Shown here: one piece after another, positions 11,782 through 20,440 of the stretch
How the letters are laid out: every line of letters starts with the position of its first letter
Position numbering within the stretch: the first letter of the stretch is position 1
NCBI RefSeq assembly: GCF_008831285.2
Contig: NC_045138.2
Span: forward strand, 8,459,205-8,523,204
From: Nymphaea colorata
Taxonomy: Eukaryota; Streptophyta; Magnoliopsida; Nymphaeales; Nymphaeaceae
Direction of reading: 5' to 3'
Length of the DNA: 64,000 bases
Program-made: the position numbers and the translations under genes
The notes under the pieces: model-generated
What the model was told of the DNA's origin: nothing
What the model saw: only the letters and a program-made list of their open reading frames with translations
Database searches by the model: none

Positions 11782-14610
11782 ATGGGATCCCGGTCGGACC
11801 GCCTAACTAGCTGCCGAATGCCGAACTCCCTTCCCAAGGATCTCTTGAGATAGACGCGGAATACAATTAATGGAGGCTTATACAACTCGATTTCCACCGG
11901 ACATGCAACCCTGGCTAAAATTTTTCCCCTAGGACGTGTAAACTGGATGGTTTCCCGAAATATCCCAAAGGCCAACTCCTAACTAGACGTAAGAGGGAAG
12001 AGGCTAGTACAACCGATGCGATACAAATAAGCACTCGCCTTACTCAATGCGCATCACATTCACAAGCCAAACCATACAAGCATGCCTAGTCGAGCAAACC
12101 ACGCCCGTAACCCCTAGGTGGTCAAGCAGCCCGTAGGTGTGTCTTCGGCACTCGTGCCTCAGAGGACCTCGGTCGGCCGCAACGCCTTCAAAGGCGGGCT
12201 CAAACAAAGTACACCCGATTCCCCGCTCTATAGGGGGAGAGTAACACCAACCTTCCCGGATCTAGTCCGGGGTACGCCTTGACCAAAAAGGCCGGGTCAA
12301 GGTCTCAGCAATCAGCCCACTTTGTCACGTGGGTTGAGCCTCAAGCTCGCTGGAAGAAGAACGCACAAGACTCGGTTCAGTCCTCCTTGCACAGTCCGAA
12401 CTTAGCAACGCCCTCCCGCATCAAGGAAGGCTCCTCTCGTGTGGCTCTGTTTCTGTATCTCCAGAACAGCATGCCTGAGAGGTTCTGTTCGGCCACTCTC
12501 CAGCAGCAGCAGCATGGGGACTCCCTACTCAGGAACGCACAGCAGCAACCGGTACAAGCGTCGGCCGCTGCTCACGAGCTTCTCCTGTAGTGCCCGATCC
12601 TGTTTTCTCTTGTCTCGGGTGACAGGGAACGAGGGTTTGAGAACAGCGATTTCACGGCTTCAACAGAGAGGTGTTCTCAGCAACTCCAGCCACTGCGACA
12701 GGGAACGGGTTCTCCCTTGCATCATACAGCAGCTACAGATGGAGGCGGGGAGAACGGACTGTGAAGCCCACTCAACTCGAGAAGGTTAGGATCTCGGCAG
12801 CAGAGTCCAGTCGATCAACAGAAACCCTCCGCTCTCTGTTTTCACTGAAACCTGCGCCCACTTGGTTCGAAGGCAGCTCTGGCGCTGGTTCTCCTCCACT
12901 GCAACAGCGAAGGGGGAAAAGGGCAGTCGGTAATCCTTGCTCAGAACGGAAGGGGAGTGCTCTGCGCAGCTGCTCACGCCTGAACACTGAAGCCCAGCGC
13001 TCGGTTCCTCCTGAAGGAGCTCTGCTTCACGACCCCAGCCGAACGCTCGTCTCCTCCTCACAACACAGCAGGAACTGATTACCAGCAGGAATATTCAAAG
13101 TTAAGGTAAGCACAAACTAAGAGGAGAGGAATGCACCGGATTAGGTGCTTGTCTCGAAGAGAAATCGATTCGGGAGAAGCTTGAGGGAAAACCCTCTGTC
13201 GTGGAGAAGCTCGGGCAGGGGTTTGCTCGTTTTGGACAGGAGGTTCGCCACGAAGACAGCTTCGGTTCACCAGGCTGCAGCTGGGTTCTGGTGAAGGGAA
13301 GCGAGCTCTAGCACGCCAGGGAGTGAAGGAATACGAGGAAGGGGAAGCCAGACGCCGTGGAGGATCAACTCGACGAAGGAGAGAACACCCGATCTCAGTT
13401 TTCACAGATTCTGGAACTCAGCGACCTGCCAGACCTCTGACACTTCGAAAAATTCTCAAAAATCGTAGGGAGCTCCAAAAATGCTGACATTTGGCTGAGA
13501 GGAAGCCAACATCTAGGGGAATAGATGCCCCAAAAATGGGGGCCAACGGAGTACTGCAAGTCCAAGTCGTTGAGCCCCTAAGTCCGCCGGAAAATCTGAT
13601 GCGTTCAGGAGCAGAGTTTCGGTTTTCTCAGCAGAATCCGACCTTCCGAGCTTCAAATCGGACAAACCACGAGGAATCTCGCCATGAAACCGGTATGGAT
13701 GGAAAGATAATTGAAAAACGAAGAGATCTAGAGTTAGAACATCACCAGATTCACCGGGAATCCCAAGATATGGCCGGATCTTGGGTCGCAGCGGCGTCAG
13801 GCGGCGATACACAGAAATCGCCGCCGATTTCCACCAGATTCCGTCCGTGCTCTCTCACGCCGCCATCCACCGTCGGATCTTCGCGATTGGTGGGTTGATG
13901 CGCACGGATGTCAGGAAGAGAATGGCACCGGAATTGTGATGATCCGACGGTCGGATCTCCGGGAAAGTCGCCGGAAACAGGAAGAGGTCGGCGGCGGAGC
14001 TTGTCAGGAACCAGCCAGCGTTTTCTTGCTTTTCCGGCGTCGATTCTCCATCAAATCGAACGATTCAAAAGGGAAAGTTGTAGTAGACTTCCCGAGGAAT
14101 GCAGTGGGGGCAAAAGCCCCAAAAGATGTCGCCGATTTGGAGTCCGATCAAAGAGAAATAGACGTCTGCTTGCTGAGGCCTGCACGCCTTCTATTATGTC
14201 CGAAGCTTCTCCTTATGGCAGAAATCTGTCGTTGAGGAAAACCAGAAGCTAGAACGGTCATCTAGACGCGTTCTCCTTGGCTCCTCCTTCCCAGAAGCCG
14301 AGCCCACCCTCTCGGTCGGTCGTGTTCACCCAAACGGCAGTGGGGTAGCAGTCGTGTGAGTTGGGGAAGACGACGAAGGAAGAAGAGCCTGCCGGCTCTT
14401 CAAACCTGTAAGCTCCCGGTCGAGAGGCACCAGGGGAGGTTTTGGGAAGGGGAGGGTCACCGCCGTGACCTCCTGTGGCAGAAATGGAGCTTCACGAAGC
14501 CCTTGGGGAAGAAGATGTTGCAGACGAGTGAAGAGGAAGAAGAAGAAGGAGGCGGCGTCTCACGACGCTTCTTCATTCATAACTTTGGTAAAAACATATT
14601 CAAAACCTTA
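9150..14610. repeat. Large imperfect inverted repeat centred at 11781/11782
   Basis: Left arm about 9150-11781 and right arm 11782 to about 14610 are reverse complements with indels. Easy anchors are CTATTAC-flanking and GCAGACGAG blocks at the outer ends, a 99-codon open stretch present in both arms (9917-10216 plus; 13513-13812 minus), and the GCCTAACTAG/TAGTTAGGAG region near the centre. The centre is itself palindromic (ATCCCATCAATGGGAT). Arms are roughly 2.6 and 2.8 kb with no spacer. It arises from two LTRs joined 3' end to 3' end. Confidence 0.85.
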
Positions 14611-15821
14611 CCCTAATGCATTGTAGCTCTATTACTTATACTGTAGCGCGTACCGGGACGGTTTAAGTCTCGTCCCGGGTCGGCGCAAGAACCGAGTCGA
14701 TACACCAACGTATCGAGCTAAACACCTAGAACTAGGAACCAGTTTCAGAAAACCGATTCGTTACAAAAATCGAGCCGTCTCGGTCCATCTCAGTCACTGA
14801 ACCGGTTCGCTCTGAAGGGTGGATCCTGATCCACGGATCTGCTATGTCGCTTCTGCTCCAGGACCTGCTCCGAATCTGACTGAATCTGGATCAACTGTTC
14901 AGGTCTGGATCTCCTGTATCAAATCCATGGTCAAACCTGGTCCGCTGCGCACCTCTAGTCAAACCTGGTTGGGCTCTGGTCAACGGACCGCTGGGCTCGG
15001 TCAAACGGGACGAACTGGACTCGGTGGTGCTGAGCTGTGCTCGGAGGATAACCTCCCTAGCCTTTCTGAAGGCATCTGGAAGACGAACCATAACCTCACA
15101 ATCATTTTCGGCAGGGTCTGAGCACAGGCGTCGGCAGAAAATAACCTCCCTGTGATTTCCGACAGGGGCTCGGCAGGGGCTTCGGCGATGGCTATCCGGC
15201 TGCGCTGGGCGGGTCTCGGCAGTCTCCCTGTGCACGGCAGCGTCCTGCGCGGCAATGCCCTGCGCGGCAGCGCCTGGCGCGGCAACGCTCGGCCGGCCCG
15301 GCAGCGACGTCTGCTCTGCTCGGCCGACGCTGGCATGCGTCTGTCCGGCCTGTGCTGCGGCAGCTGGCTCGGCCTCGTCCGTCTGCACCTCCTGGGCAAT
15401 CTGGCGGTCGCCCTGGCTGCGGCCAGCACCCTGGTCCTCGGCAGCTCGCTCGGCCACGTGCGGCAGCCTGTCCTGGTCCACCTGGTGGTCGTCCTGGCCA
15501 CGGCTAACCCTCTCGTCCACGGCAGCTGGGTCGGCCACGTGCGGCAGCCTGTCCTAGTCCACCTGGTGGTCGTCCTGGCCGCGGCTAACCCTCTCGTCCA
15601 CGGCAGCTGGGTCGGCCACGTCCGGCAGTGCCAGCTGCTCCTCCTGGCAGTCGTCCTCTACTCGGCCAGCATGTCCGTCGTCCGCGGCTGGCTTGGCCAT
15701 GCTCGGTGGCTGCGGGGCGGCCTCGGCCAGCAGTGGCTGGCCTGGTAGGGCCGTGTGGTGTGCTGCGGCGCTGGGTGGGGCGTCTCCTGTGCTATGACCT
15801 GCATCCACAAAGGTTAGTACA
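11782..15821 (-). mobile_element. LTR copy B (minus sense; likely 3' LTR)
   Basis: The inner end (11782 to about 12330) is nearly the same as LTR C from 18405. The 3' terminus lacks the first two bases of the expected TG. The outer limit is less certain. Homology to A runs to about 14610. Blocks such as AACCTCCCTAG at 15046 recur in C near 20331 and R1 near 4523, so U3 probably continues through the GC-rich 15.1-15.7 kb stretch. It may begin at TGTACTAACC ending at 15821, next to a candidate polypurine tract. A TATA-like AGTATAAGTA (minus) lies near 14630-14642. The LTR would then be about 4.0 kb, longer than the element's internal region. Confidence 0.6.
15371..15735. repeat. 81-bp tandem repeat (about 4.5 diverged units)
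   Basis: Units start at 15371, 15452, 15533, 15614 and a degenerate one near 15695. The 15452 and 15533 units differ by only a few bases; the outer ones are diverged. A typical core is GGCCACGTGCGGCAGCCTG, which contains a CACGTG palindrome. The unit length is a multiple of three, so all frames stay in phase across it. In LTR terms these could be U3 enhancer-like repeats. Confidence 0.9.
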
Positions 15822-15837
15822 GCCCCTAAACCTCCTA
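15822..15837 (-). other. Candidate polypurine tract
   Basis: On the minus strand the purine-rich run TAGGAGGTTTAGGGGC is followed directly by TGTACTAACC, a possible LTR 5' end. It lies 140 bp past the ORF2 stop, the expected place for second-strand priming. The internal TTT and final C make it imperfect, so this is a proposal only. Confidence 0.35.
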
Positions 15838-15977
15838 CGTCGTATGGCCTCGTCACACCCTCACTAAGCCTCTCGGGCTCTCCTGGCGACAAAGGGATCG
15901 CACAGTCGAGCATTGCGTTCCGGGTCGTGGGTAGTAAGTGGTATTCGGCAGCGAGTGAGGCTAATCCCGGCCTAGTC

Positions 15978-18005
15978 CTAGGCAGACCTAGTACCACCCT
16001 GCTGAGACAGAGCTTGTCCCCAAGCTCTCGTACCCTGAAGGTCCTGTACTACCCTCTTGAAGAGTTTCCATGCAAAACCGGCCCAGGTGCTCTCACTATG
16101 AGTTTTTCCTCTGTCATAAGCCTGACCCGCGAGCCTCGTGGCTCTAGTACACTGATCGCCCATACACATTACCATCTTGGGTTCGGGAGTACGGGCGTGT
16201 AAGTAGAGAAGCACTTGACGTAAGCACGGTCTATAATCCCTGGGGAGTTTGTCTAGTTGGGACTCTCCCCTCACACAAAGTTTCTTGGAATAGTTTGATG
16301 TCATCGTTTCTTGCTCTTTCCCACGATCGAAAATCAGCCCCATGTGTGCGTGTAACCGGGCTAAGGGCTGACCCTTGAAAGCGGCCAAAGGAGATCTAAG
16401 GTCGGTGGCATCCGCCTTTGTCCTCATACTTCCCTTGCCCTTATTCGTAGGTTCTGTACCTCTGATTGTTAGGGCGGAAGTATCACCGTGGGTAGGCTCC
16501 AAAAATTTCTGCCAAGGGTTTGTCCAAGACATGCCAATCATTGTGGTTTCCGTCCATTCTTCAGTTATCGTTAGCCTTGGTCTTTCCCTTGTTGCTATAC
16601 CGTCCATTGGATGTCCAGAAATGACTACCACTGCGTTTTGCTCTGACCCTCCACGTGTGAAATTAGTTGGAAACCTCGTGGGGGTATCGCCACTCTTCTT
16701 TGGTGGCCACTCTGCAGTGGGAATTCCCCACTGAATCGGCCTCATCCTCGGGGTCCACTGTTGCTCCCAAACGACCGTTGGTAGTCGTAGGAGCTCCATA
16801 CTATCAACCCGAGCTGTCCAACTCTTGTTAAGACCACCCTGACCAGCTTTTGTAATAGCCAAGCACAAGAAAAGTTCTGGTTTAAGAACCGGTTTCAACT
16901 CCATAGTTGGGTCTTCAATCCAGATTTGATGTTGGCCAACATTGGTTCCTAATGCAAGTTGATTCTCCATCGTACCACATGTCATTTCCTTGCATTTGGT
17001 CGTTATGGTCTGCCCCTCAGAAATTTCAGCTGGTTGGACCATGATAGGCTGCTCATCGCTCAACACCATCTCAACCCTTTCAGCTTTTTTAATTTCAGAA
17101 ATCTCATGGTGTTCGAGTCCCATGTTGCTTGGGCTATATGCAGCCAAACTCTCGGTTTGCTGAACGAAGTCATCCCCTTGGAACATCAATCGAAGTTCAC
17201 CCCTTTCAAGGTTATAGGTTGACGAATTTTCAGATTGTTGAACATAGTTATCCCCATGGAATAACCGACCAAGTTCGCCCCCTTTAAGGTTATAAGCCTC
17301 CACTTTTCTCGCCTGTTGGAAGGAGTTATCTTCTTGGAACAACCACTGAAGTTCACCCCCCTCTAGCTGGAAGTGGCTATCTTCTTGGAAGAGCATTTGG
17401 AGTTCTCCCCTTTTTAGATTGCAAGCGACCAACTTCCTAGCTCGCCGAAAGTAGCTTTCTTCTTGGAAGAGTATTCGAAGTTCATTCCCTTCAAGTTTAT
17501 AAATAGGCGGATTTTTTCTTTGTCTTGGGGGAATGTTGTTCCCCTTATAGCAATTGTGAGTGAGTTTGTTGTGTTTTTCCCTCAAGGAAACTTGTTGACC
17601 CTCACTTCTCTTTGCTGCCATAGGCTTCTCGTTGCAATGCTTGGACAATGGCATAGTTTCTTGCTGTTTGGCTGATTCTCTTAATTGGGCGAGCTTGTCC
17701 CTCATGTATTCCTCAAAGCTACGTAGTTTAAATTCAAGTGGCGGTGCACTCTCTAGCTGATTTATGTTTTGGACGCGGGGTGTGAGTTCTTGCCTTGAGA
17801 TTTGGCGATGGCCAGATTCAATCTTTCCATGGTACCGGTCAAGAGTTGAATGCCGGTAAGGCCCCTTTTGTCTTTGGGGAAATGACCCGAATGGTTGGTT
17901 GGTCCAAATCTTGGGATCTCGAAAGGTTGGCTCCACGTGGTTTTGGGTAGCTTGGTACGACGTGTTGGGAGTCTCAAAGCACCCGTTTGCCTTTTTCCTC
18001 TCGAC
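15978..18005 (-). CDS. ORF2: unknown retroelement protein with tandem 26-residue repeats
   Basis: This is a long minus-strand open frame (at least 652 codons from a GTG at 17936). The frame is open upstream to about 18005 and overlaps ORF1 by about 30 nt, one base out of phase (+1), so ORF1-ORF2 was probably once a single gag-like polyprotein or is joined by frameshifting. Counting from 17936, residues 67-90 repeat the ORF1 motif F-E-[ED]-Y-M-R-D. Residues 146-267 hold five units with the core G-E-L-x-x-[LM]-F-[QH]-[EG]-D. The rest is polar, with no CCHC zinc knuckle, protease DTG/DSG or RT motif that I can see. Its integrity in such a decayed region suggests recent activity. No known function can be assigned; a structural (gag-type) role is inferred from position only. 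Confidence 0.55.
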   Translation of the reverse strand, partial: VERKKANGCFETPNTSYQATQNHVEPTFRDPKIWTNQPFGSFPQRQKGPYRHSTLDRYHGKIESGHRQISRQELTPRVQNINQLESAPPLEFKLRSFEEYMRDKLAQLRESAKQQETMPLSKHCNEKPMAAKRSEGQQVSLREKHNKLTHNCYKGNNIPPRQRKNPPIYKLEGNELRILFQEESYFRRARKLVACNLKRGELQMLFQEDSHFQLEGGELQWLFQEDNSFQQARKVEAYNLKGGELGRLFHGDNYVQQSENSSTYNLERGELRLMFQGDDFVQQTESLAAYSPSNMGLEHHEISEIKKAERVEMVLSDEQPIMVQPAEISEGQTITTKCKEMTCGTMENQLALGTNVGQHQIWIEDPTMELKPVLKPELFLCLAITKAGQGGLNKSWTARVDSMELLRLPTVVWEQQWTPRMRPIQWGIPTAEWPPKKSGDTPTRFPTNFTRGGSEQNAVVVISGHPMDGIATRERPRLTITEEWTETTMIGMSWTNPWQKFLEPTHGDTSALTIRGTEPTNKGKGSMRTKADATDLRSPLAAFKGQPLARLHAHMGLIFDRGKEQETMTSNYSKKLCVRGESQLDKLPRDYRPCLRQVLLYLHARTPEPKMVMCMGDQCTRATRLAGQAYDRGKTHSESTWAGFAWKLFKRVVQDLQGTRAWGQALSQQGGTRSA
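17136..17501 (-). repeat. Five tandem 25-27-residue units in ORF2
   Basis: Five consecutive units, one shortened to 18 residues, share N-L-[KE]-x-G-E-L-x-x-[LM]-F-[QH]-[EG]-D followed by aromatic and glutamine-rich residues. The DNA units are about 78 bp and clearly diverged, so the array is old yet has stayed in frame. Alternating hydrophobic positions (L, L/M, F) suggest short helices or a repeated binding motif. Confidence 0.85.
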
Positions 18006-18366
18006 TCACTTCTTGACGTGTAGACCTTTCCATTTTGCTCATTCTTTGGTTGAGCGAATCGATACTTTCGGACATGGGTCCGATCTTGGCGGTTTGGCCA
18101 GCCAACATGCTTAAGTTCCGATTGACTTGCGTCATTTGGTCACGCATGTAGTCCTCAAAGCCCGTGTGTTGCGCTTCCATTTGGGGAATGCGCTCAAGTT
18201 GGACGAGCTTGTCCTTAACGACGTTTAAATCGGACTCAAGGCGCGAGAATCGTTCTTTGTTTGGGACACTCTTGTTGCCCATCGCTTGCGCCAACTCGAT
18301 TGCAGTGTCTTCGCTTCCCATCTCCGTTTCGCGTAGCGCGGACAAAGGGTACTTCTTCTTGGCCAT
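17974..18366 (-). CDS. ORF1: gag-like N-terminal coiled-coil protein
   Basis: This 130-residue minus-strand ORF starts at an ATG 22 nt downstream of the primer binding site, exactly where gag begins in LTR retrotransposons. The predicted product is helical and charged. A heptad-like stretch (SRLESDLNVVKDKLVQLERI, about residues 41-60) and a second coil-prone stretch toward the end resemble the coiled-coil head of plant gypsy gag proteins. It has no zinc knuckle, and the frame ends where ORF2 takes over in the +1 phase. The role (particle assembly) is inferred from position and coil propensity. It could be a complete small ORF or the front half of a frameshifted gag. Confidence 0.6.
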   Translation of the reverse strand: MAKKKYPLSALRETEMGSEDTAIELAQAMGNKSVPNKERFSRLESDLNVVKDKLVQLERIPQMEAQHTGFEDYMRDQMTQVNRNLSMLAGQTAKIGPMSESIDSLNQRMSKMERSTRQEVSREEKGKRVL

Positions 18367-18387
18367 GACGGCTCAGTCTGCCCCAAG

Positions 18388-18401
18388 TGGCTCTGATACC
18401 A
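18388..18401 (-). other. Primer binding site complementary to initiator tRNA-Met
   Basis: The minus strand reads TGGTATCAGAGCCA three bases after the LTR terminus CATCA. This is the standard plant tRNA-iMet PBS used by many Ty3/gypsy and Ty1/copia elements. It fixes the element's orientation and the inner end of LTR C at 18405. Confidence 0.92.
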
Positions 18402-19689
18402 ATCTGATGGGATCCCGGGTCGGACCGCCTAACTAGCTGCCGAATGCCGAACTCCCTTCCCAAGGATCTCTTGAGATAGACGCGGAATACAATTAATGGA
18501 GGCTTATACAACTCGATTCCCACCGGACATGCAACCCCGGCTAAAAATTTTCCCCTAGGACATGTAAACTGGATGGGTTCCCGAAATATCCCAAAGGCCA
18601 ACTCCTAACTAGACGTAAGAGGGAAGAGGCTAGTACAACCGATGCGATACAAATAAGCACTCACCTCACTCAATGCGCATCACATTCACAAGCCAAACCA
18701 TACAAGCATGCCTAGTCGAGCAAACCACGCCCGTAACCCCTAGGTGGTCAAGCAGCCCGTAGGTGTGTCTTCGGCACTCGTGCCTAAGAGGACCTCGGTC
18801 GGCCGCAACGCCTTCAAAGGTGGGCTTAAACAAAGTACGCCCGATTCCCCGCTCTACAGGGGGAAAGTAACACCAACCTTCCCGGAGCTAGTTCGGGGGA
18901 CGCCTTGACCAAAAAGACCGGGTCAAGGCACTCAGCAATCAGCCCACTTTGTCACGTGGGTTGAGCCTCAAGCTCGCTGAAAGAGGAAAGACACGTTCGG
19001 TTCAGGCCCCTTTGCACGGTCCGGTCTCAGCACACCCGACCGCATCAAGAAATACATCACCCGAGCAGCTTTGTTTCTGTAACTTGTCAGCAAGGAGAGT
19101 TCTGTTCGGCCCTCTCCAGCAGCAGCAGCAGGGGACGTCCCTGATTCAGGAGCGCACAGCAGCAACCGGTAAGGCGTCGATGACTGACAGCTGCTTCGGT
19201 TCAGAGCTTCGGGATAGGGAGTAGAGGATCGCCTCGCGCGGAAGAGAGGATCCCAGCGCTGTTCGTCGAGTCGTCCCCTGTTCTCTGAGCAGAAAGCAGC
19301 GTCGGTTTGGTTCGAAGGAAGCTCTGTCGTCGTTCTCCTCCCCAGTCAAAACCAGCAGCTCGGGGTGGCAGAGAGGGAGCCTGCTCAGATCTGGCAGCTC
19401 TGCAGCAACCACAGAGAACAGCGAGGGAAGGGGTCTGTCGCAGCGCACATGCAAACTCAGGAATGCCCGACTCTGAGAGGAGGTGGGTCTTGCAAAATTC
19501 TGCCTAGAGCCGTAGGAACCGAGGAGATCTTCGGTGCTTACTGTGCTCTCTAGTGCAGGCGGATGTCGTCGCCGTCAAGAGAAAATCTGCCACGGGCAAA
19601 CTTTCCTTGTGCAGCCTTCCCGAGAACTTCAACCGGCCACTAATCTTCCTTTGGGGTCAAGGGAGATTGCACTGTGATGAAGGTAACGT

Positions 19690-19911
19690 GAGGCCGCTGG
19701 TTTTCTTGGAGACTTCCGGTCACTGCCCGTGAGGGGGCGAGAGGAAGAAGAGGAGAGAGACGAGAGTCACACAACTTCAAAGAAGAGAGAAGAGAGCAAG
19801 GAGGCCGCTGGTTTTCTTGGAGACTTCCGGTCACAGCCGGTGAGGGGGCGAGAGGAAGAAGAGGAGGGAGACGAGAGTCACACAACTTCAACTTTTGTTC
19901 ATCATAAGCCT
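19690..19911. repeat. 111-bp tandem duplication just downstream of LTR C TATA box
   Basis: Units begin at 19690 and 19801 with GAGGCCGCTGGTTTTCTTGG. The second unit is slightly different and ends near 19891-19911. In minus sense the pair lies directly after the TATATAAACA promoter, in the expected transcript leader (R region). Confidence 0.85.
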
Positions 19912-19930
19912 ATCCAATACTTCTTTACAA

Positions 19931-19940
19931 TGTTTATATA
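19931..19940 (-). promoter_or_regulatory. Retrotransposon LTR TATA box
   Basis: TATATAAACA on the minus strand, inside LTR C and oriented toward ORF1/ORF2. Transcription would start about 30 bp leftward, near 19900. Confidence 0.6.
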
Positions 19941-20440
19941 GTTTTTCATAGTCTCAGCTCTCTGGAGTGCTTACTGAGATGCCACACTTGAAGCAAAAGC
20001 AAATCAACAAAAGCAAAGTGAGACGAAACGTCTCAAAGTTCATGAATGACTTGAGCCTTGTGAGCTCCTAGGGACTTGTCTGGGTGCTGCCCAGACTCGG
20101 TTTAATGAGAGTCGCTTGGCCTCACCCATGTAGGTTCAGCCCTTAACTGGCCTAGGTTTGGTCCTAGGCTGCCATGTTTGACCTGGGTTTGGACTCGACA
20201 TTGGGTTCAATCTTACCTCTGTCGGATCTAGGTCCTGTCCCTGTGATGTGTCTGCCTTCAAGTTCTTCTACTAGCTGCTCACACTTGGCTGTTGATGCTT
20301 CGCCCACTACATCTACTCCAAGTCCTTTGCTAACCTCCCTAGGCCTGTCAATGTCTTCTACAATGCCTGCCGCAAGTCTGGCCGATGCTGATCGGCCAGC
20401 TCGGCCACTATGGTCGCTGCCCTCGGCTGCCTCCTAGGAA

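Larger units (their letters stand above)
14891..15997 (-). pseudogene. ORF3: GC-rich open frame with 27-residue repeats, one in-frame stop
   Basis: One minus-strand frame is open from 15997 to 14891 except for a single TAG at 15556-15554. In the neighbouring 81-bp repeat unit the same codon is CAG, so one transition explains the stop. The predicted product is rich in Ala, Gln, Asp and Arg, with a repeating unit containing VDERVSRGQDDHQVDQ. It overlaps the end of ORF2 by 20 nt in another frame. I recognise no family. It spans the presumed internal/LTR boundary, and other frames of this GC-rich stretch are open too, so it may be U3 sequence that happens to be open rather than a gene. Confidence 0.3.
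11782..20440 (-). mobile_element. Non-autonomous gag-only LTR retrotransposon (LTR B - ORF2/ORF1 - PBS - LTR C)
   Basis: In minus sense the order is LTR C, iMet-type PBS (18401-18388), ORF1 (18366-17974), ORF2 (about 18005-15978), candidate PPT (15837-15822), LTR B. No protease, RT, RNase H or integrase motif is visible between the LTRs. This fits a long-LTR non-autonomous class (LARD or TR-GAG type) whose enzymes would come from a partner element. The PBS type points to Ty3/gypsy chromovirus-like priming. The outer parts of B and C do not match well, so the pair may not come from one integration. The outer limit of C is approximate, and target-site duplications were not identified. Confidence 0.6.
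18405..20440 (-). mobile_element. LTR copy C (minus sense; 5' LTR)
   Basis: The inner end begins TGATGGGATCCC on the plus strand, directly beside the PBS. From 18405 to about 19470 it matches A and B; the 18949-19224 stretch is almost identical to A. Beyond about 19500 it stops matching A and B and instead resembles R1 (CTCTCTAGTGCAGGCGGA near 19545) and R2 (GTAACG..GCTGGTT..CTTCCGGT near 19685). A minus-strand TATATAAACA at 19940-19931 is a good core promoter. The outer boundary is unclear and set near the start of LINE-like sequence. C is probably a recombinant between subfamilies. Confidence 0.65.
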
